This document shows positions 27,223 to 35,917 of a stretch of 64,000 nt of DNA, piece after piece (positions within the stretch are counted from its first letter, which is position 1; every line of letters starts with the position of its first letter). The notes under the pieces are model-generated. The model had not been told where the DNA came from. It saw only the letters and a program-made list of their open reading frames with translations, and ran no database searches. A program made the translations under genes and the position numbers. This stretch comes from Pirellulaceae bacterium (GTDB taxonomy: Bacteria > Planctomycetota > Planctomycetia > Pirellulales > Pirellulaceae). The DNA lies in NCBI GenBank assembly GCA_022448645.1, contig JAKVBZ010000006.1:80293-144292 (forward strand). Reading direction: 5' to 3'.

Positions 27223-29019
27223 TTATTTAGACGCCAGCGGGATCACCCCATTCCAACCTTGAGGCGGTGTACGGTTGTGCTGAGCCATGAATACGGTCAG
27301 AAAATCTTTAGCTCTATCTTCTGCGGGCACGTTGTGCAACTGTTCAAAAGCTACTTTCCAGTCACCTTCCAGCAGCGCATCAACGGCTTGTTCATAACTG
27401 GCAATGTGCTCATCGGTCAGCTGAGGGTATTCGGACAAAGAAGGCAGTAGCTCACTGACCTCCACCGAATGTTGCATTCCATACGGTTGTACTACGGCCA
27501 ACCGTCGGACGCGCGCAGTCTCTTGTAACATATGTTGCCGCACATAGGCGGCAGTGTCGGCATCAAGCAGTATGCCGGCACGAAGTTGCTTGGTCATGTT
27601 TTCTAAGCGCGACGCCAAATTGACGACAGGACCAAAAACCGTCACCTTGACCTGGTCCACCGATCCAATCTTACCAGCCACCGCTCGGCCGGTGGCTAAT
27701 CCCAAACCAATTTCAAAATTGGCCAATGGATGGTCTGTGCGACCGGCAGCTGCCGAGAATTCGGCACGAATGGCCAAGGCGGTCTGGCAAGCTCGTTCGA
27801 TGGCATCGGGCTGAGAAAAAGGCCACCCCCAGAATCCCATGGCTGCATCGCCGTGGAAATCACCTACCACACCGCCTCGGTCTAGAATGTGTCGAGTCAT
27901 CACACCCATCGCTTGGCTCACACGTTCAAGCATCCCCAGCAGGTCACCAGACGCCTCCTCGGTCTGCCGTGAAAATCCTCGCAAATCACAAAACAAGACA
28001 GACACTTCGGCTTCGCGCGGAGACAATACGACGTCTGGATCCTTTTCAGCAAGCGCGTCGAGGACAACGGGAGACAAAAATTGGCTCAACCCTGCCAGAC
28101 GACGCAAGTCCAATAAGTTGCCAAGGGTCGCCCCAACCAGCTCGGTGAATTTCACCTCGTCTCGCAGATCGTGAGGATCGGAGACGCGAGAACCAGCTTC
28201 GCTGGGAACGGTAAAGCTTCCGGCGAGATAAATGACCCAACCTCGACAAGCATCCCCCGGGATGGGCGCGGCAAATGCCCAGTCGACATTGTCCTGCAAC
28301 GTATAATTTGCTTTACTCGTTTCCTGGTTATCAGGTCGATTCCATACGTGAACCACGCTTTCACGATGTTCTGCCGCATGACGTATTAGCCGCTCACTAG
28401 GATGGAATGTGGAACCAGTTGCCTGCCGACAATCCCAGTGCAAAACCATCGCGCTTGGCGCAGAATCTTCGTCGTTCGTCGCGGACAAATCTTGAGAAAT
28501 CGAGACGACCGCCGCTACATTGGCACGAGCGACACCCAATAAAAGAACGTTTACCAGGCGTGTCAACAATTCGCGTTCGCTCGAAGCACCACGAATGATC
28601 TCGGGCAAACGAGAAAGTACTTGAATTCGCTGGTCGGCATTGCGAAAAGCTAATTGTCGCAGGTATTCCGGAGAGAAGGTCTGTTCCGAGACTGGCCTCG
28701 GTACGTCCTGCGAAATCTCGATCGCTTCATCATTTATCGTAAATGTCGTGCTGCCGATCACAAAATGATCATTCGAAGTCATGCAGATTTTCTGCACCGC
28801 TCGCCCCTGATGAAACAAGGGATTGCTGGCAGTTGACAGCTGGACGACTTCGAGATGCGTACCGGTCCAGAACAACTCTGCGTGCTGGCGAGACACTTGA
28901 TCGTCCCACGGAACCACCCAGCTTCCGCCGGACCGCCCCAACACAACTTTTTCACCCAGCGGCAACGATCGCCGCCAACGGTGCTCTTGATGGACGCCTT
29001 GAGCTATCAGGTCAGGCAT
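27223..29019 (-). CDS. FHA-GAF class III adenylate/guanylate cyclase
   Basis: The N-terminus has an FHA phosphothreonine-binding domain (about 24-100; LGRSGGSW, then VSRQHAELFW). A GAF-like middle (about 130-320) is followed by a class III cyclase catalytic domain (about 335-520): LFCDLRGFS supplies the first metal Asp, GDFHGDAAMGFWG the second, and GLATGRAVAGKIGS and TVFGPVVNLASRLENM complete the fold. A short C-terminal tail resembles a helical extension. It would make cAMP in response to a phosphorylated partner and a small ligand. It is followed on the same strand after 29 bases upstream by the DUF255 gene, so these are one transcription unit, with an FHA-only protein at the head. Confidence 0.88.
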   Translation of the reverse strand: MPDLIAQGVHQEHRWRRSLPLGEKVVLGRSGGSWVVPWDDQVSRQHAELFWTGTHLEVVQLSTASNPLFHQGRAVQKICMTSNDHFVIGSTTFTINDEAIEISQDVPRPVSEQTFSPEYLRQLAFRNADQRIQVLSRLPEIIRGASSERELLTRLVNVLLLGVARANVAAVVSISQDLSATNDEDSAPSAMVLHWDCRQATGSTFHPSERLIRHAAEHRESVVHVWNRPDNQETSKANYTLQDNVDWAFAAPIPGDACRGWVIYLAGSFTVPSEAGSRVSDPHDLRDEVKFTELVGATLGNLLDLRRLAGLSQFLSPVVLDALAEKDPDVVLSPREAEVSVLFCDLRGFSRQTEEASGDLLGMLERVSQAMGVMTRHILDRGGVVGDFHGDAAMGFWGWPFSQPDAIERACQTALAIRAEFSAAAGRTDHPLANFEIGLGLATGRAVAGKIGSVDQVKVTVFGPVVNLASRLENMTKQLRAGILLDADTAAYVRQHMLQETARVRRLAVVQPYGMQHSVEVSELLPSLSEYPQLTDEHIASYEQAVDALLEGDWKVAFEQLHNVPAEDRAKDFLTVFMAQHNRTPPQGWNGVIPLASK

Positions 29020-29048
29020 AAGATTCTCGGAATACCAAAATGGAACCG

Positions 29049-31142
29049 CTATGGCTGTGCCGCTGGTGACTCCGAGGGACGCTCGGCAGCGAGAGCCATG
29101 GCAGCCGTAACCAAACGCGTTAACAAGGCTGGAGACTCATCTAACAAATCAGCAGAAGACTGAATGGTCTCACGAGCCAGGTCCAGGTATTCTGCTTGGT
29201 CAAGCGATTGTGCCAAATATACCAGATTACTGGCAGCAACCGAGATTCCTGAGGGACGAACGCCATCCACTGGATCTTTGGCTCGAGCAATCAACGATTT
29301 GTGCTGATCGGTGGTGAAGAAAAAACCACCATGTTCGTCATCCCAGAACAATTCCAATTGAGTATCGGTCAACTGTCGAGCCCGCTCCAACCATGCAGCT
29401 TCTCCAGTCGCACGATGGAGTGCGATCAAGCCATCTACTAAAAAAGCATAGTCGTCCAGGTAGGCGTCGAGCTCAGCTCGACCAGAGGCATGGCTGCGTA
29501 ACAGTCGTCCATCGGGTGTGATCAAGTGAGTCAGCACAAATTCGGTCGCGGACTTAGCGGCAACAAGATATTGTTCGTCGTCCAAAATACGCCCGGCGTC
29601 TGCCAACCCGCGAATCATGAGACCGTTCCAACTAGTAATGACCTTAATGTCCGTTAAAGGCCGTTCTCGTTGATTTCTAGCCTGCAGCAGCCGATCTCGA
29701 ATTGGTGACAATTCACGGTTCTGTTGCTGAAGCTGTTCTGAGGTGATGTCAGCCAAGCGTCGAACGAGTCGTGGCACGTAGTAGGTGCCTTCAAAATTGG
29801 GTGAGTCCGCAAGACCGTACACCGGAGCCAGCAAATTCCAGTCTTCCCCATGGACCACAGCATCCAATTCATCGCGCGTCCACACGTAAAAGCGCCCCTC
29901 ATGTCCCTCAGTTTCTGCGTCCAGCGCCGCATAGAACCCACCCTGGGGTGCCGTCATTTCCGCTTTGACAAAAGCAGCAAGTTCTTCGACCACTTGCCGA
30001 TATACCGCCTTACCGGTCAACTCGTAGGCTTCTGCGTAGACAGTTGCGAGTTGGCCGTTGTCATACAGCATTTTTTCGAAGTGCGGAACCAACCAGTAGC
30101 GGTCCGTACTGTACCGGTGAAACCCACCTCCCCAATGATCTCGGATACCACCTTCGGCCATGCGGTCAAGTGTAAGCTCCAGCAGTTCACGGGCACGTAC
30201 GTCTTGATGTTGCCGAGCCATTTCCAACAAAAACAACAGCTTCGGCGGCTCGGGGAACTTCGGTCTATCGGGCTGTCCCGCCGAGTAACCGAATCCGCCA
30301 AATTCTGTGTCGGCATGCGCAGCCAGTTCTTGCACGGTCCTATCAAACAGAGGTCGTCCCAAATCGACTTGTGTCGGAGTGGTAAGTTTGCGTTCCAAAT
30401 GCTGTTTCATGGCGGCGGTCAAACGATCAGCGTGGTTGACCAGCTCTTCTTCTCTTTCGGTCCAAAGATCGTGCATCCGCCCGACGATCGTTAAGAAACC
30501 GGTGGTACCTGGGCGATCATTGTCACGAGCGGGAAAATAGGTGCCCCCAAAAAAGGGCTTGCCATCCGGCGTCAAAAACATGGAGAGCGGCCAACCGCCG
30601 CTGCCTGTGAGCAATTGCACGGCCGTCATGTAGATACTGTCCACATCAGGCCGTTCTTCACGATCGACTTTGATGCAGACGAAATGTTCGTTCAGGAATT
30701 CTGCAATCTGTTCGTCCATGAAAGATTCTCGTTCCATCACATGACACCAATAACAACTGGAGTAACCGATCGAGAGGAAAATGAGCTTGTTTTCGTCTCG
30801 GGCTTTCTGAAGAGCTTCCTCACCCCAGGGATACCACTGCACCGGATTGTGAGCATGCAACAACAAATACGGGCTGGTTTCATCAGCCAACCGATTGGTG
30901 TACTTCGGCTGATCGTTGTCGGTGGTCCGAACATGTCCACTCGACGCATCGTTCGCTTCGCCCCCCGTGGTTGATGGAAGTTCTTGGTCGTCCGTGGTCT
31001 CATCCGTCGACTGAGCGTGAGATGGTGGGTTCGCCGGACCAGCTGGGCCGGACATGTCGTTATCCGAACATCCACACCAGAAGATGCTCAGCAACAAGCT
31101 GAAGAGCACCGACACGCAACTCGCAGGGAATCTAGACATCAT
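29049..31142 (-). CDS. DUF255 thioredoxin-like protein (YyaL/SPATA20 family), lipoprotein-like N-terminus
   Basis: The N-terminal domain is a thioredoxin fold with [13 protein letters not shown] (about residue 131) and [20 protein letters not shown], typical of DUF255; the rest is an (alpha/alpha)6 barrel of the N-acylglucosamine epimerase type ([27 protein letters not shown]). An export signal with a lipobox-like Cys (SIFWCGC) precedes a Ser/Thr/Pro-rich linker, so it may be attached to a membrane. ATG 31142 overlaps the upstream FHA gene end by 11 bases (ATGATGTCTAG), after AGGCGG, implying translational coupling. Family function is unknown. An in-frame start upstream at 31196 is possible but less likely. 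Confidence 0.88.
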   Translation of the reverse strand: MMSRFPASCVSVLFSLLLSIFWCGCSDNDMSGPAGPANPPSHAQSTDETTDDQELPSTTGGEANDASSGHVRTTDNDQPKYTNRLADETSPYLLLHAHNPVQWYPWGEEALQKARDENKLIFLSIGYSSCYWCHVMERESFMDEQIAEFLNEHFVCIKVDREERPDVDSIYMTAVQLLTGSGGWPLSMFLTPDGKPFFGGTYFPARDNDRPGTTGFLTIVGRMHDLWTEREEELVNHADRLTAAMKQHLERKLTTPTQVDLGRPLFDRTVQELAAHADTEFGGFGYSAGQPDRPKFPEPPKLLFLLEMARQHQDVRARELLELTLDRMAEGGIRDHWGGGFHRYSTDRYWLVPHFEKMLYDNGQLATVYAEAYELTGKAVYRQVVEELAAFVKAEMTAPQGGFYAALDAETEGHEGRFYVWTRDELDAVVHGEDWNLLAPVYGLADSPNFEGTYYVPRLVRRLADITSEQLQQQNRELSPIRDRLLQARNQRERPLTDIKVITSWNGLMIRGLADAGRILDDEQYLVAAKSATEFVLTHLITPDGRLLRSHASGRAELDAYLDDYAFLVDGLIALHRATGEAAWLERARQLTDTQLELFWDDEHGGFFFTTDQHKSLIARAKDPVDGVRPSGISVAASNLVYLAQSLDQAEYLDLARETIQSSADLLDESPALLTRLVTAAMALAAERPSESPAAQP

Positions 31143-31596
31143 CCGCCTGGTCCGATTCGTCGAGGTATTGCGTGACTTGTACATCCGCCCTCTCAAAGGT
31201 CAAAGCTCCTTCATCCACATTGTGGACGGTGAATATCGACGAGTCATCATTGGCCACAAAAGAAGACGTATCGCTGGAGCCAGGAGGATGTTCGGCAAGT
31301 TCTGCCTGGTCACCATAGACGATCCGAAAAGTGACAGTACCGATCGTCAACAAATCTCCCGAAGCCAATTCCTTTTCTTGCACCCGTTCACTGCCAACAT
31401 AGGTGCCGTTGAGCGAACCTAGATCTCGCACAACCACACAACCTTCAGACTCAACCAGTTCACAATGGCGCCGGCTGACCAAAGCATGAGGTAGCAAGAT
31501 TCCCGCCTCGCGCCCTCTACCAAACACAAGCGGAAGCCGAACTGAAATTTCGGAGGGCCTTACGTCGCCACCCACCACCACCAATTTCACATCCAT
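31132..31596 (-). CDS. FHA domain protein
   Basis: A single forkhead-associated domain (about residues 1-95) binds phosphothreonine peptides: [20 protein letters not shown] has the conserved GR and SRRH, and LGSLNGTYV the N-G-T block. An acidic Ser/Asp-rich tail follows, possibly itself phosphorylated. ATG 31596 is preferred over 31614 because GGAAG lies close upstream and the domain starts at once. It heads a unit with the DUF255 gene (coupled) and the FHA-cyclase gene, pointing to Ser/Thr-kinase signalling. Confidence 0.88.
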   Translation of the reverse strand: MDVKLVVVGGDVRPSEISVRLPLVFGRGREAGILLPHALVSRRHCELVESEGCVVVRDLGSLNGTYVGSERVQEKELASGDLLTIGTVTFRIVYGDQAELAEHPPGSSDTSSFVANDDSSIFTVHNVDEGALTFERADVQVTQYLDESDQADDV

Positions 31597-32075
31597 ATGC
31601 TTCCAGCTCTGCACAAACTACAAGTGCGATTGGCATGGCAATCAGCATGACTTTGCGATGGGTATTGACAGCAAACCATCACCGTCCCCAAACAAGCAAA
31701 AATTTTACACCGATCGCACACGAACGGCAACGGTCGGCTGCCTTACAGGGAGCAACGGTAGACGCACTAAAACAGCTTGAGAAAAGGCCTTATTGCCCAC
31801 AGACTACCTGGCCTATCGCCTCGCAAAGAAACACGTGGAAAAGTTGAGTCAATCGCCAAAGTTTCTCAAACCGACCGACGAACGGCCCATGTCGTCACAA
31901 AAAATTTTTGAGGTGACCTAACGTGTCCAGACCATGGACGAAGCTTAGCTCGCCGGGCAATGGTGAGTACACAAGCAGGACACAAAGGGTTTTGTTTTTC
32001 GTCCTGGCGCCAGCAGCGGAGCTGGAATCGAAGTCGTTGGAAATGGACCCCCAGCCTATTAAAGGAGAACATACG
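31597..32075. other. Divergent intergenic region
   Basis: Lies between the minus-strand FHA unit and the plus-strand 116-aa gene. AT-rich around 31890-31925 (AAAAAATTTTTGAGG). AAAGGAG at 32061-32067 is the ribosome site of the next gene. No gene was recognised. Confidence 0.5.
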
Positions 32076-32426
32076 ATGAGATTTTTCGAAAAGAATAGCC
32101 GGTTTGATTACGGACATGCCCGCTTGAGTGATGTGAAGACTTATGGTTTTCGCAGTACCAGCACGGGTCGAGTGACAATTACTGGCATTGAGATCCATGG
32201 AAAAATGTTTGCGCCATCGCTCTGTTTCTGGCGATCCTTTTTCAACCACTTCGGCATATCTCCTGACGTACTACGACTGTACGGTCCATCCGAAGTCTTC
32301 GAACGGGTACAACAGCGAGAAGCGGATGCGCCACTTCACTATTGTGTCGAACACGATACAGAGGGAAACAGCACGATCATGGTCGTGTGTGCGCGCATGA
32401 GCCTTGCCGCACCGTCAGACAACTGA
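32076..32426 (+). CDS. Hypothetical protein (116 aa)
   Basis: A strong ribosome site (AAAGGAG, 8 bases before) supports this ATG. The product is soluble, rich in Arg and aromatic residues, with FDYGHARLSDVKTYGFR near the start and YCVEHDTEGNSTIMVV near the end. No domain or signal was recognised. It precedes the WYL regulator by about 140 bases on the same strand. Confidence 0.6.
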   Translation: MRFFEKNSRFDYGHARLSDVKTYGFRSTSTGRVTITGIEIHGKMFAPSLCFWRSFFNHFGISPDVLRLYGPSEVFERVQQREADAPLHYCVEHDTEGNSTIMVVCARMSLAAPSDN

Positions 32427-32568
32427 ACGGTATGTCCCAGGTCAAATTCTGCTGATTGCGCTGGAGCGATCCTGACATGTACCATTTACGTTGCGAACCA
32501 ACATGGGCTACATTGGCTGCCGGTACGGACCCCGTGTCTTTCACTGGCAACGAATGGGACTTTGCGGT

Positions 32569-33588
32569 ATGGCTCGTAATGAACAACTGGTACGTCAGCA
32601 TAAGGTGCTGCAGATTTTGGAGCGTTCCCGGTTCGGTCGCACGTTACAGGAGATTCGTGACGATCTGGTCGATGAGCTCGGTTTGAGCTCGCTGCACACG
32701 CGGAGTGTGCGGAGAGACTTAGAAGCGTTACAGGCGGCTGGAATCGATGTGGACTCGCACGAAACACAGCGCGGCAAGGTTTGGAAATTGGGTCCCCAGT
32801 TTCGCGGTTCGCAACCGATTACCGCCACAGCAAGTGAACTGCTTGCCTTGTCGATCGGCCGAGAATTACTGTACCCCTTGTCAGGTACTCCCTTTTGGAT
32901 CGGAATTGAGAGTTTTTGGTCCAAAATCACGGAACAAATGCCCCCGGCCGTCTGGCAACATTATGAGCGATTTCGCAGCATGCTGTATGTCAGGGGGACT
33001 CCAGCCAAGTCATACCGCAAGCAAGAAGGGATTATTCGGACAATCAATCGTGCGATCCAACAACATCGTGTCGTCTGCATTGCTTACCAAGGATTGTCAG
33101 AAACAAAACCACGCTCGCGGGAAATTGAGCCCTATGCTGTCGTAGTCTACCATTCGAGCTTGTACATCGTGGCTGCAGCCCGCGAAGTCCCCGAAAACGA
33201 TCCAGAACGCGTTCGGCATTGGAAACTTGATCGCTTCCGCAAAGCCGAAGCCACCGACGTGTACTTCAAACCACAGCAAGAATTCGATTTGCATGAACAC
33301 CTATCACAACGTTTGGGAATATTTGGTGGAGCAAAACCGAAGAACTTTCGCATTCATATCAGCCCTTTCGCCGCCTCCTGGGTACTCGAAGACCCCTGGC
33401 ACCCAAACCAGGAAGTCGAGAAGCACAGGGACGGGAGCATCACGTTAAAAGTGCGGACCGCACATGAGATGGACATCATTCCGCGCGTGCTGGCAATGGG
33501 CACAGAGGCTGAGATTCTATCTCCCAAATCGTGCCGAGACAAAATCGCCAAAACGATCCGCGAAATGGGCAAGGCGTACAAAAAGTGA
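32569..33588 (+). CDS. WYL-domain transcriptional regulator
   Basis: The N-terminal HTH (residues about 1-60; RSVRRDLEALQAAGIDV is the recognition-helix block) is followed by a WYL domain (about 164-240; HRVVCIAYQGLSETKPR, EIEPYAVVVYHSSLYIVAA) and the WCX C-terminal extension. WYL regulators sense ligands, often nucleotides or nucleic acids, and control DNA-repair or defence genes, but many are unassigned. ATG 32569 gives 339 aa beginning just before the HTH. Upstream starts add residues with no match to the fold. The gene stands alone; its target is unclear. Confidence 0.9.
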   Translation: MARNEQLVRQHKVLQILERSRFGRTLQEIRDDLVDELGLSSLHTRSVRRDLEALQAAGIDVDSHETQRGKVWKLGPQFRGSQPITATASELLALSIGRELLYPLSGTPFWIGIESFWSKITEQMPPAVWQHYERFRSMLYVRGTPAKSYRKQEGIIRTINRAIQQHRVVCIAYQGLSETKPRSREIEPYAVVVYHSSLYIVAAAREVPENDPERVRHWKLDRFRKAEATDVYFKPQQEFDLHEHLSQRLGIFGGAKPKNFRIHISPFAASWVLEDPWHPNQEVEKHRDGSITLKVRTAHEMDIIPRVLAMGTEAEILSPKSCRDKIAKTIREMGKAYKK

Positions 33589-33998
33589 TGTCAAATTGAT
33601 CACATGTGCGACATTGATCAAGCAAAATGCGGCAACTGTTTGAAGAATATTCAATCGAGACGCGGGGCCTTCTACGACGGTAAGCTTGATGTGGTTCATC
33701 AATTTGATCGTCGTTAAGTCATGAGTTGTAAGTGTTTTCTGTGTTACAACGATTCCCCCAGCTATGCTAGCTTTGCAGCATTTGAGACGCCTGGCACGGC
33801 GTTTGCATCTAGAACCAATCGTCTGTTTTGGCTGCCCTGGGGTGGCTAGCAGACAGCAAGCCCGGAACTCACCGCACGTCATCGGCATCCCTGAATCCGC
33901 GATGGCCGAACGACGGGAGTTTCAAAACCACGCTTGGTCAAGAAAAAACCGGAAGGAATTTATTCTTACCCGAACTCTCCCCGATTTGGTTCGTAAAT
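33589..33998. other. Region upstream of the ECF sigma factor
   Basis: Contains an inverted pair TCAAATTGAT (33591-33600) / ATCAATTTGA (33698-33707). Between them a 37-codon frame (ATG 33604 to about 33717) encodes a CGNC motif but has no ribosome site. An autoregulated ECF promoter may be here; none was identified. Confidence 0.4.
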
Positions 33999-34646
33999 AT
34001 GAGTATTGCCACAAAACATCGTCAGACTGATGCGACGCATCAGTTGTCTGAATCGTACCCCAGCGATGAACAATTATTGCTGCGCTACCGCCAATCGAAG
34101 AAGCGCGAGAGCTTTTCGGAATTGGTGCGGCGCTACGAGAAGGAGCTCTTCAGTTATCTCTGTCGTTACACAGGTAACACCGAAATGGCGGAAGATGCGT
34201 TTCAGACGACCTTTTTGCAAGTACACTTGAAATGTCACCAGTTTGAGCCCGATCGCAAATTTCGACCTTGGTTGTACACTATCGCAACCAACCAGGCGAT
34301 TGATTTACAGCGACGGAACCGACGCCATCGAGCAGTCAGCCTAAACCGTCCTTCCAGCCAAGAGGGCAACGAAGTAGGCCGGCTGATCGATCTGTTGGAG
34401 AGTGACGAGGCTGGCCCATTGGGACGCCTGCAGACTGCGGAGAGACGTGAGTGGATTCGGGATGAGCTGCACGCATTGCCCGATCATTTGCGCGTTGTAG
34501 TCTTGTTGGTTTACTTCCAAGGGTTGAAATACAGAGAAGCGGCGGATGCGTTGTCAATTCCGGTTGGGACCGTGAAAAGTCGCTTGCATGCGGCGATCCT
34601 CAAATTGAACGAGGCCTGGCATTCCGCAAACACCAAACCAAAGTGA
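33999..34646 (+). CDS. ECF RNA polymerase sigma factor
   Basis: Sigma-70 region 2 (about 35-100; YEKELFSYLCRYTGNTEMAE, DAFQTTFLQV, FRPWLYTIATNQAIDLQRR) and region 4 (about 150-205; LPDHLRVVVLLVYFQGL, YREAADALSIPVGTVKSRLH) are both clear, with no region 1.1 or 3, as in ECF sigma factors. At 215 aa it is of normal length. ATG 33999 is chosen because it begins right before region 2; the longer in-frame extension has no match. It is 8 bases upstream of a membrane protein gene that is probably its anti-sigma partner. Confidence 0.92.
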   Translation: MSIATKHRQTDATHQLSESYPSDEQLLLRYRQSKKRESFSELVRRYEKELFSYLCRYTGNTEMAEDAFQTTFLQVHLKCHQFEPDRKFRPWLYTIATNQAIDLQRRNRRHRAVSLNRPSSQEGNEVGRLIDLLESDEAGPLGRLQTAERREWIRDELHALPDHLRVVVLLVYFQGLKYREAADALSIPVGTVKSRLHAAILKLNEAWHSANTKPK

Positions 34647-34654
34647 AATCCTAA

Positions 34655-35662
34655 ATGCGACAACAGCTGCTTGGATACTTGTTAGGAGCGTTAGATGCAC
34701 CTGAACAAGCGCGTGTAGAACAACAGATCCAGCGTGACCCACGGCTGCAACAGGAGCTCGAAGAAATCGATTCGAGCCTGGAACCTTTGCGCCAACAGCC
34801 GCAGTCCCCCGATCCTCCGGAGGGCTTGGCGCAAAGGACTTGCGAGTTCGTTCAGCGGGAGGTTGAACGTCGTCACACCACATTGGCTTCTGCTGCCTAT
34901 AGTGCAGCAGCTCGCACATCTGGGGGTGGTCGACGTCGCTGGTCGATGCCAGACATCATTGTCGCTGGCGGAGTCATCGCCGCAATGGCTCTGCTTTTCT
35001 TTCCCGCAATCGCGACCAGCCGTTATCAATCTGGCATTACTGGCTGTCAAGACAATCTGCGATTGTTACAGATCGCCCTCATGCAGTACGCCGATGCCAA
35101 CTATGGAAATTTTCCGGCGGTACCTACGGAGGGCAACTTGTCTTTTGCCGGTCTCTATGTACCGCTGCTGTATCACGGCGGCTACGCGCAAAACCCTCGC
35201 CTGTTCTTGTGCCCCGCTAACAACCGACCAAACCTCCTCGACTCCAATGACATCCCCACGCTTGACCAATTAGATGGCCAACAAGGACGTGCCTTGGTGA
35301 GACTTCAACGCCGGTCCGGCATGGATTATGCCTATAACTTAGGTTTCATTATTAACGGAACCTATCACGGCATACGCCCCAAAAATCGCGGAACCTCCGC
35401 TGTGATTGGCGATGCCCCCAGTATCCAACTTGCCGGCCTGCAAAGCAGTAATCACGGTGGGCGTGGACAGAATGTGCTTTACGTAGATGGTCATGTTGCC
35501 TTCTTAAAGACTTGTGAAGCCAACTGTGACAACGTGTATCTGAGTGACCGGAATCTCGTCGAAGCGGGCCGGCACTGGGAGGATGATGTCTTGGGATACA
35601 GTACTGCTTCACCCGTGCTAATTCGCACGAACCTGTCGACGCTCTCAACCGACCACAACTAA
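34655..35662 (+). CDS. Putative anti-sigma factor with transmembrane segment and pseudopilin-like (H-X9-DG) C-terminal domain
   Basis: The N-terminal 90 residues are helical and charged (LGALDAPEQARVEQQIQRDP) like zinc-less anti-sigma domains; a single membrane helix is at about residues 98-122 (DIIVAGGVIAAMALLFFPAI). The C-terminal domain has SRYQSGITGCQDNLRLLQIA, like the region after the helix in DUF1559 pseudopilins, and NHGGRGQNVLYVDGHVAF (about residue 265), the H-X9-DG box. It starts 8 bases after the sigma stop, so a sigma/anti-sigma pair is likely. The periplasmic pilin-like domain may sense envelope state. Neither the classical HxxxCxxC zinc motif nor a prepilin peptidase site is visible. 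Confidence 0.8.
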   Translation: MRQQLLGYLLGALDAPEQARVEQQIQRDPRLQQELEEIDSSLEPLRQQPQSPDPPEGLAQRTCEFVQREVERRHTTLASAAYSAAARTSGGGRRRWSMPDIIVAGGVIAAMALLFFPAIATSRYQSGITGCQDNLRLLQIALMQYADANYGNFPAVPTEGNLSFAGLYVPLLYHGGYAQNPRLFLCPANNRPNLLDSNDIPTLDQLDGQQGRALVRLQRRSGMDYAYNLGFIINGTYHGIRPKNRGTSAVIGDAPSIQLAGLQSSNHGGRGQNVLYVDGHVAFLKTCEANCDNVYLSDRNLVEAGRHWEDDVLGYSTASPVLIRTNLSTLSTDHN

Positions 35663-35666
35663 CGGA

Positions 35667-35692
35667 CAGAACACGACTTCGTCCGTGTTCTG
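35667..35692 (+). terminator. Candidate terminator after the sigma/anti-sigma unit
   Basis: CAGAACACG (35667-35675) and CGTGTTCTG (35684-35692) are perfect reverse complements around an 8-nt loop, 4 bases after the anti-sigma stop. No long T-run follows. Confidence 0.55.
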
Positions 35693-35917
35693 CTCACCTA
35701 AGAGATGTGGAAAACAGCATGCCGGCATGGACTATCTGTGGTATTGGACAATCTGGCGCCGCATTCCTTTCAAAATATGACCGTGTAAGGTTCTCAAAAC
35801 TCGTCTTTCCATTGGCTCCCACACAATGCACCGGTGCCAAATGGCGTTGATAACAGGTCGTGCGAACAATTCGGCTCTTTTATTCATCTGGCAGAACGTG
35901 TTAACGGATAAAACCCA

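Noticed and set aside
33604..33717. 37-codon frame with a CGNC motif upstream of the sigma factor
   Set aside because: No ribosome site and a single CxxC; too little support for a gene.
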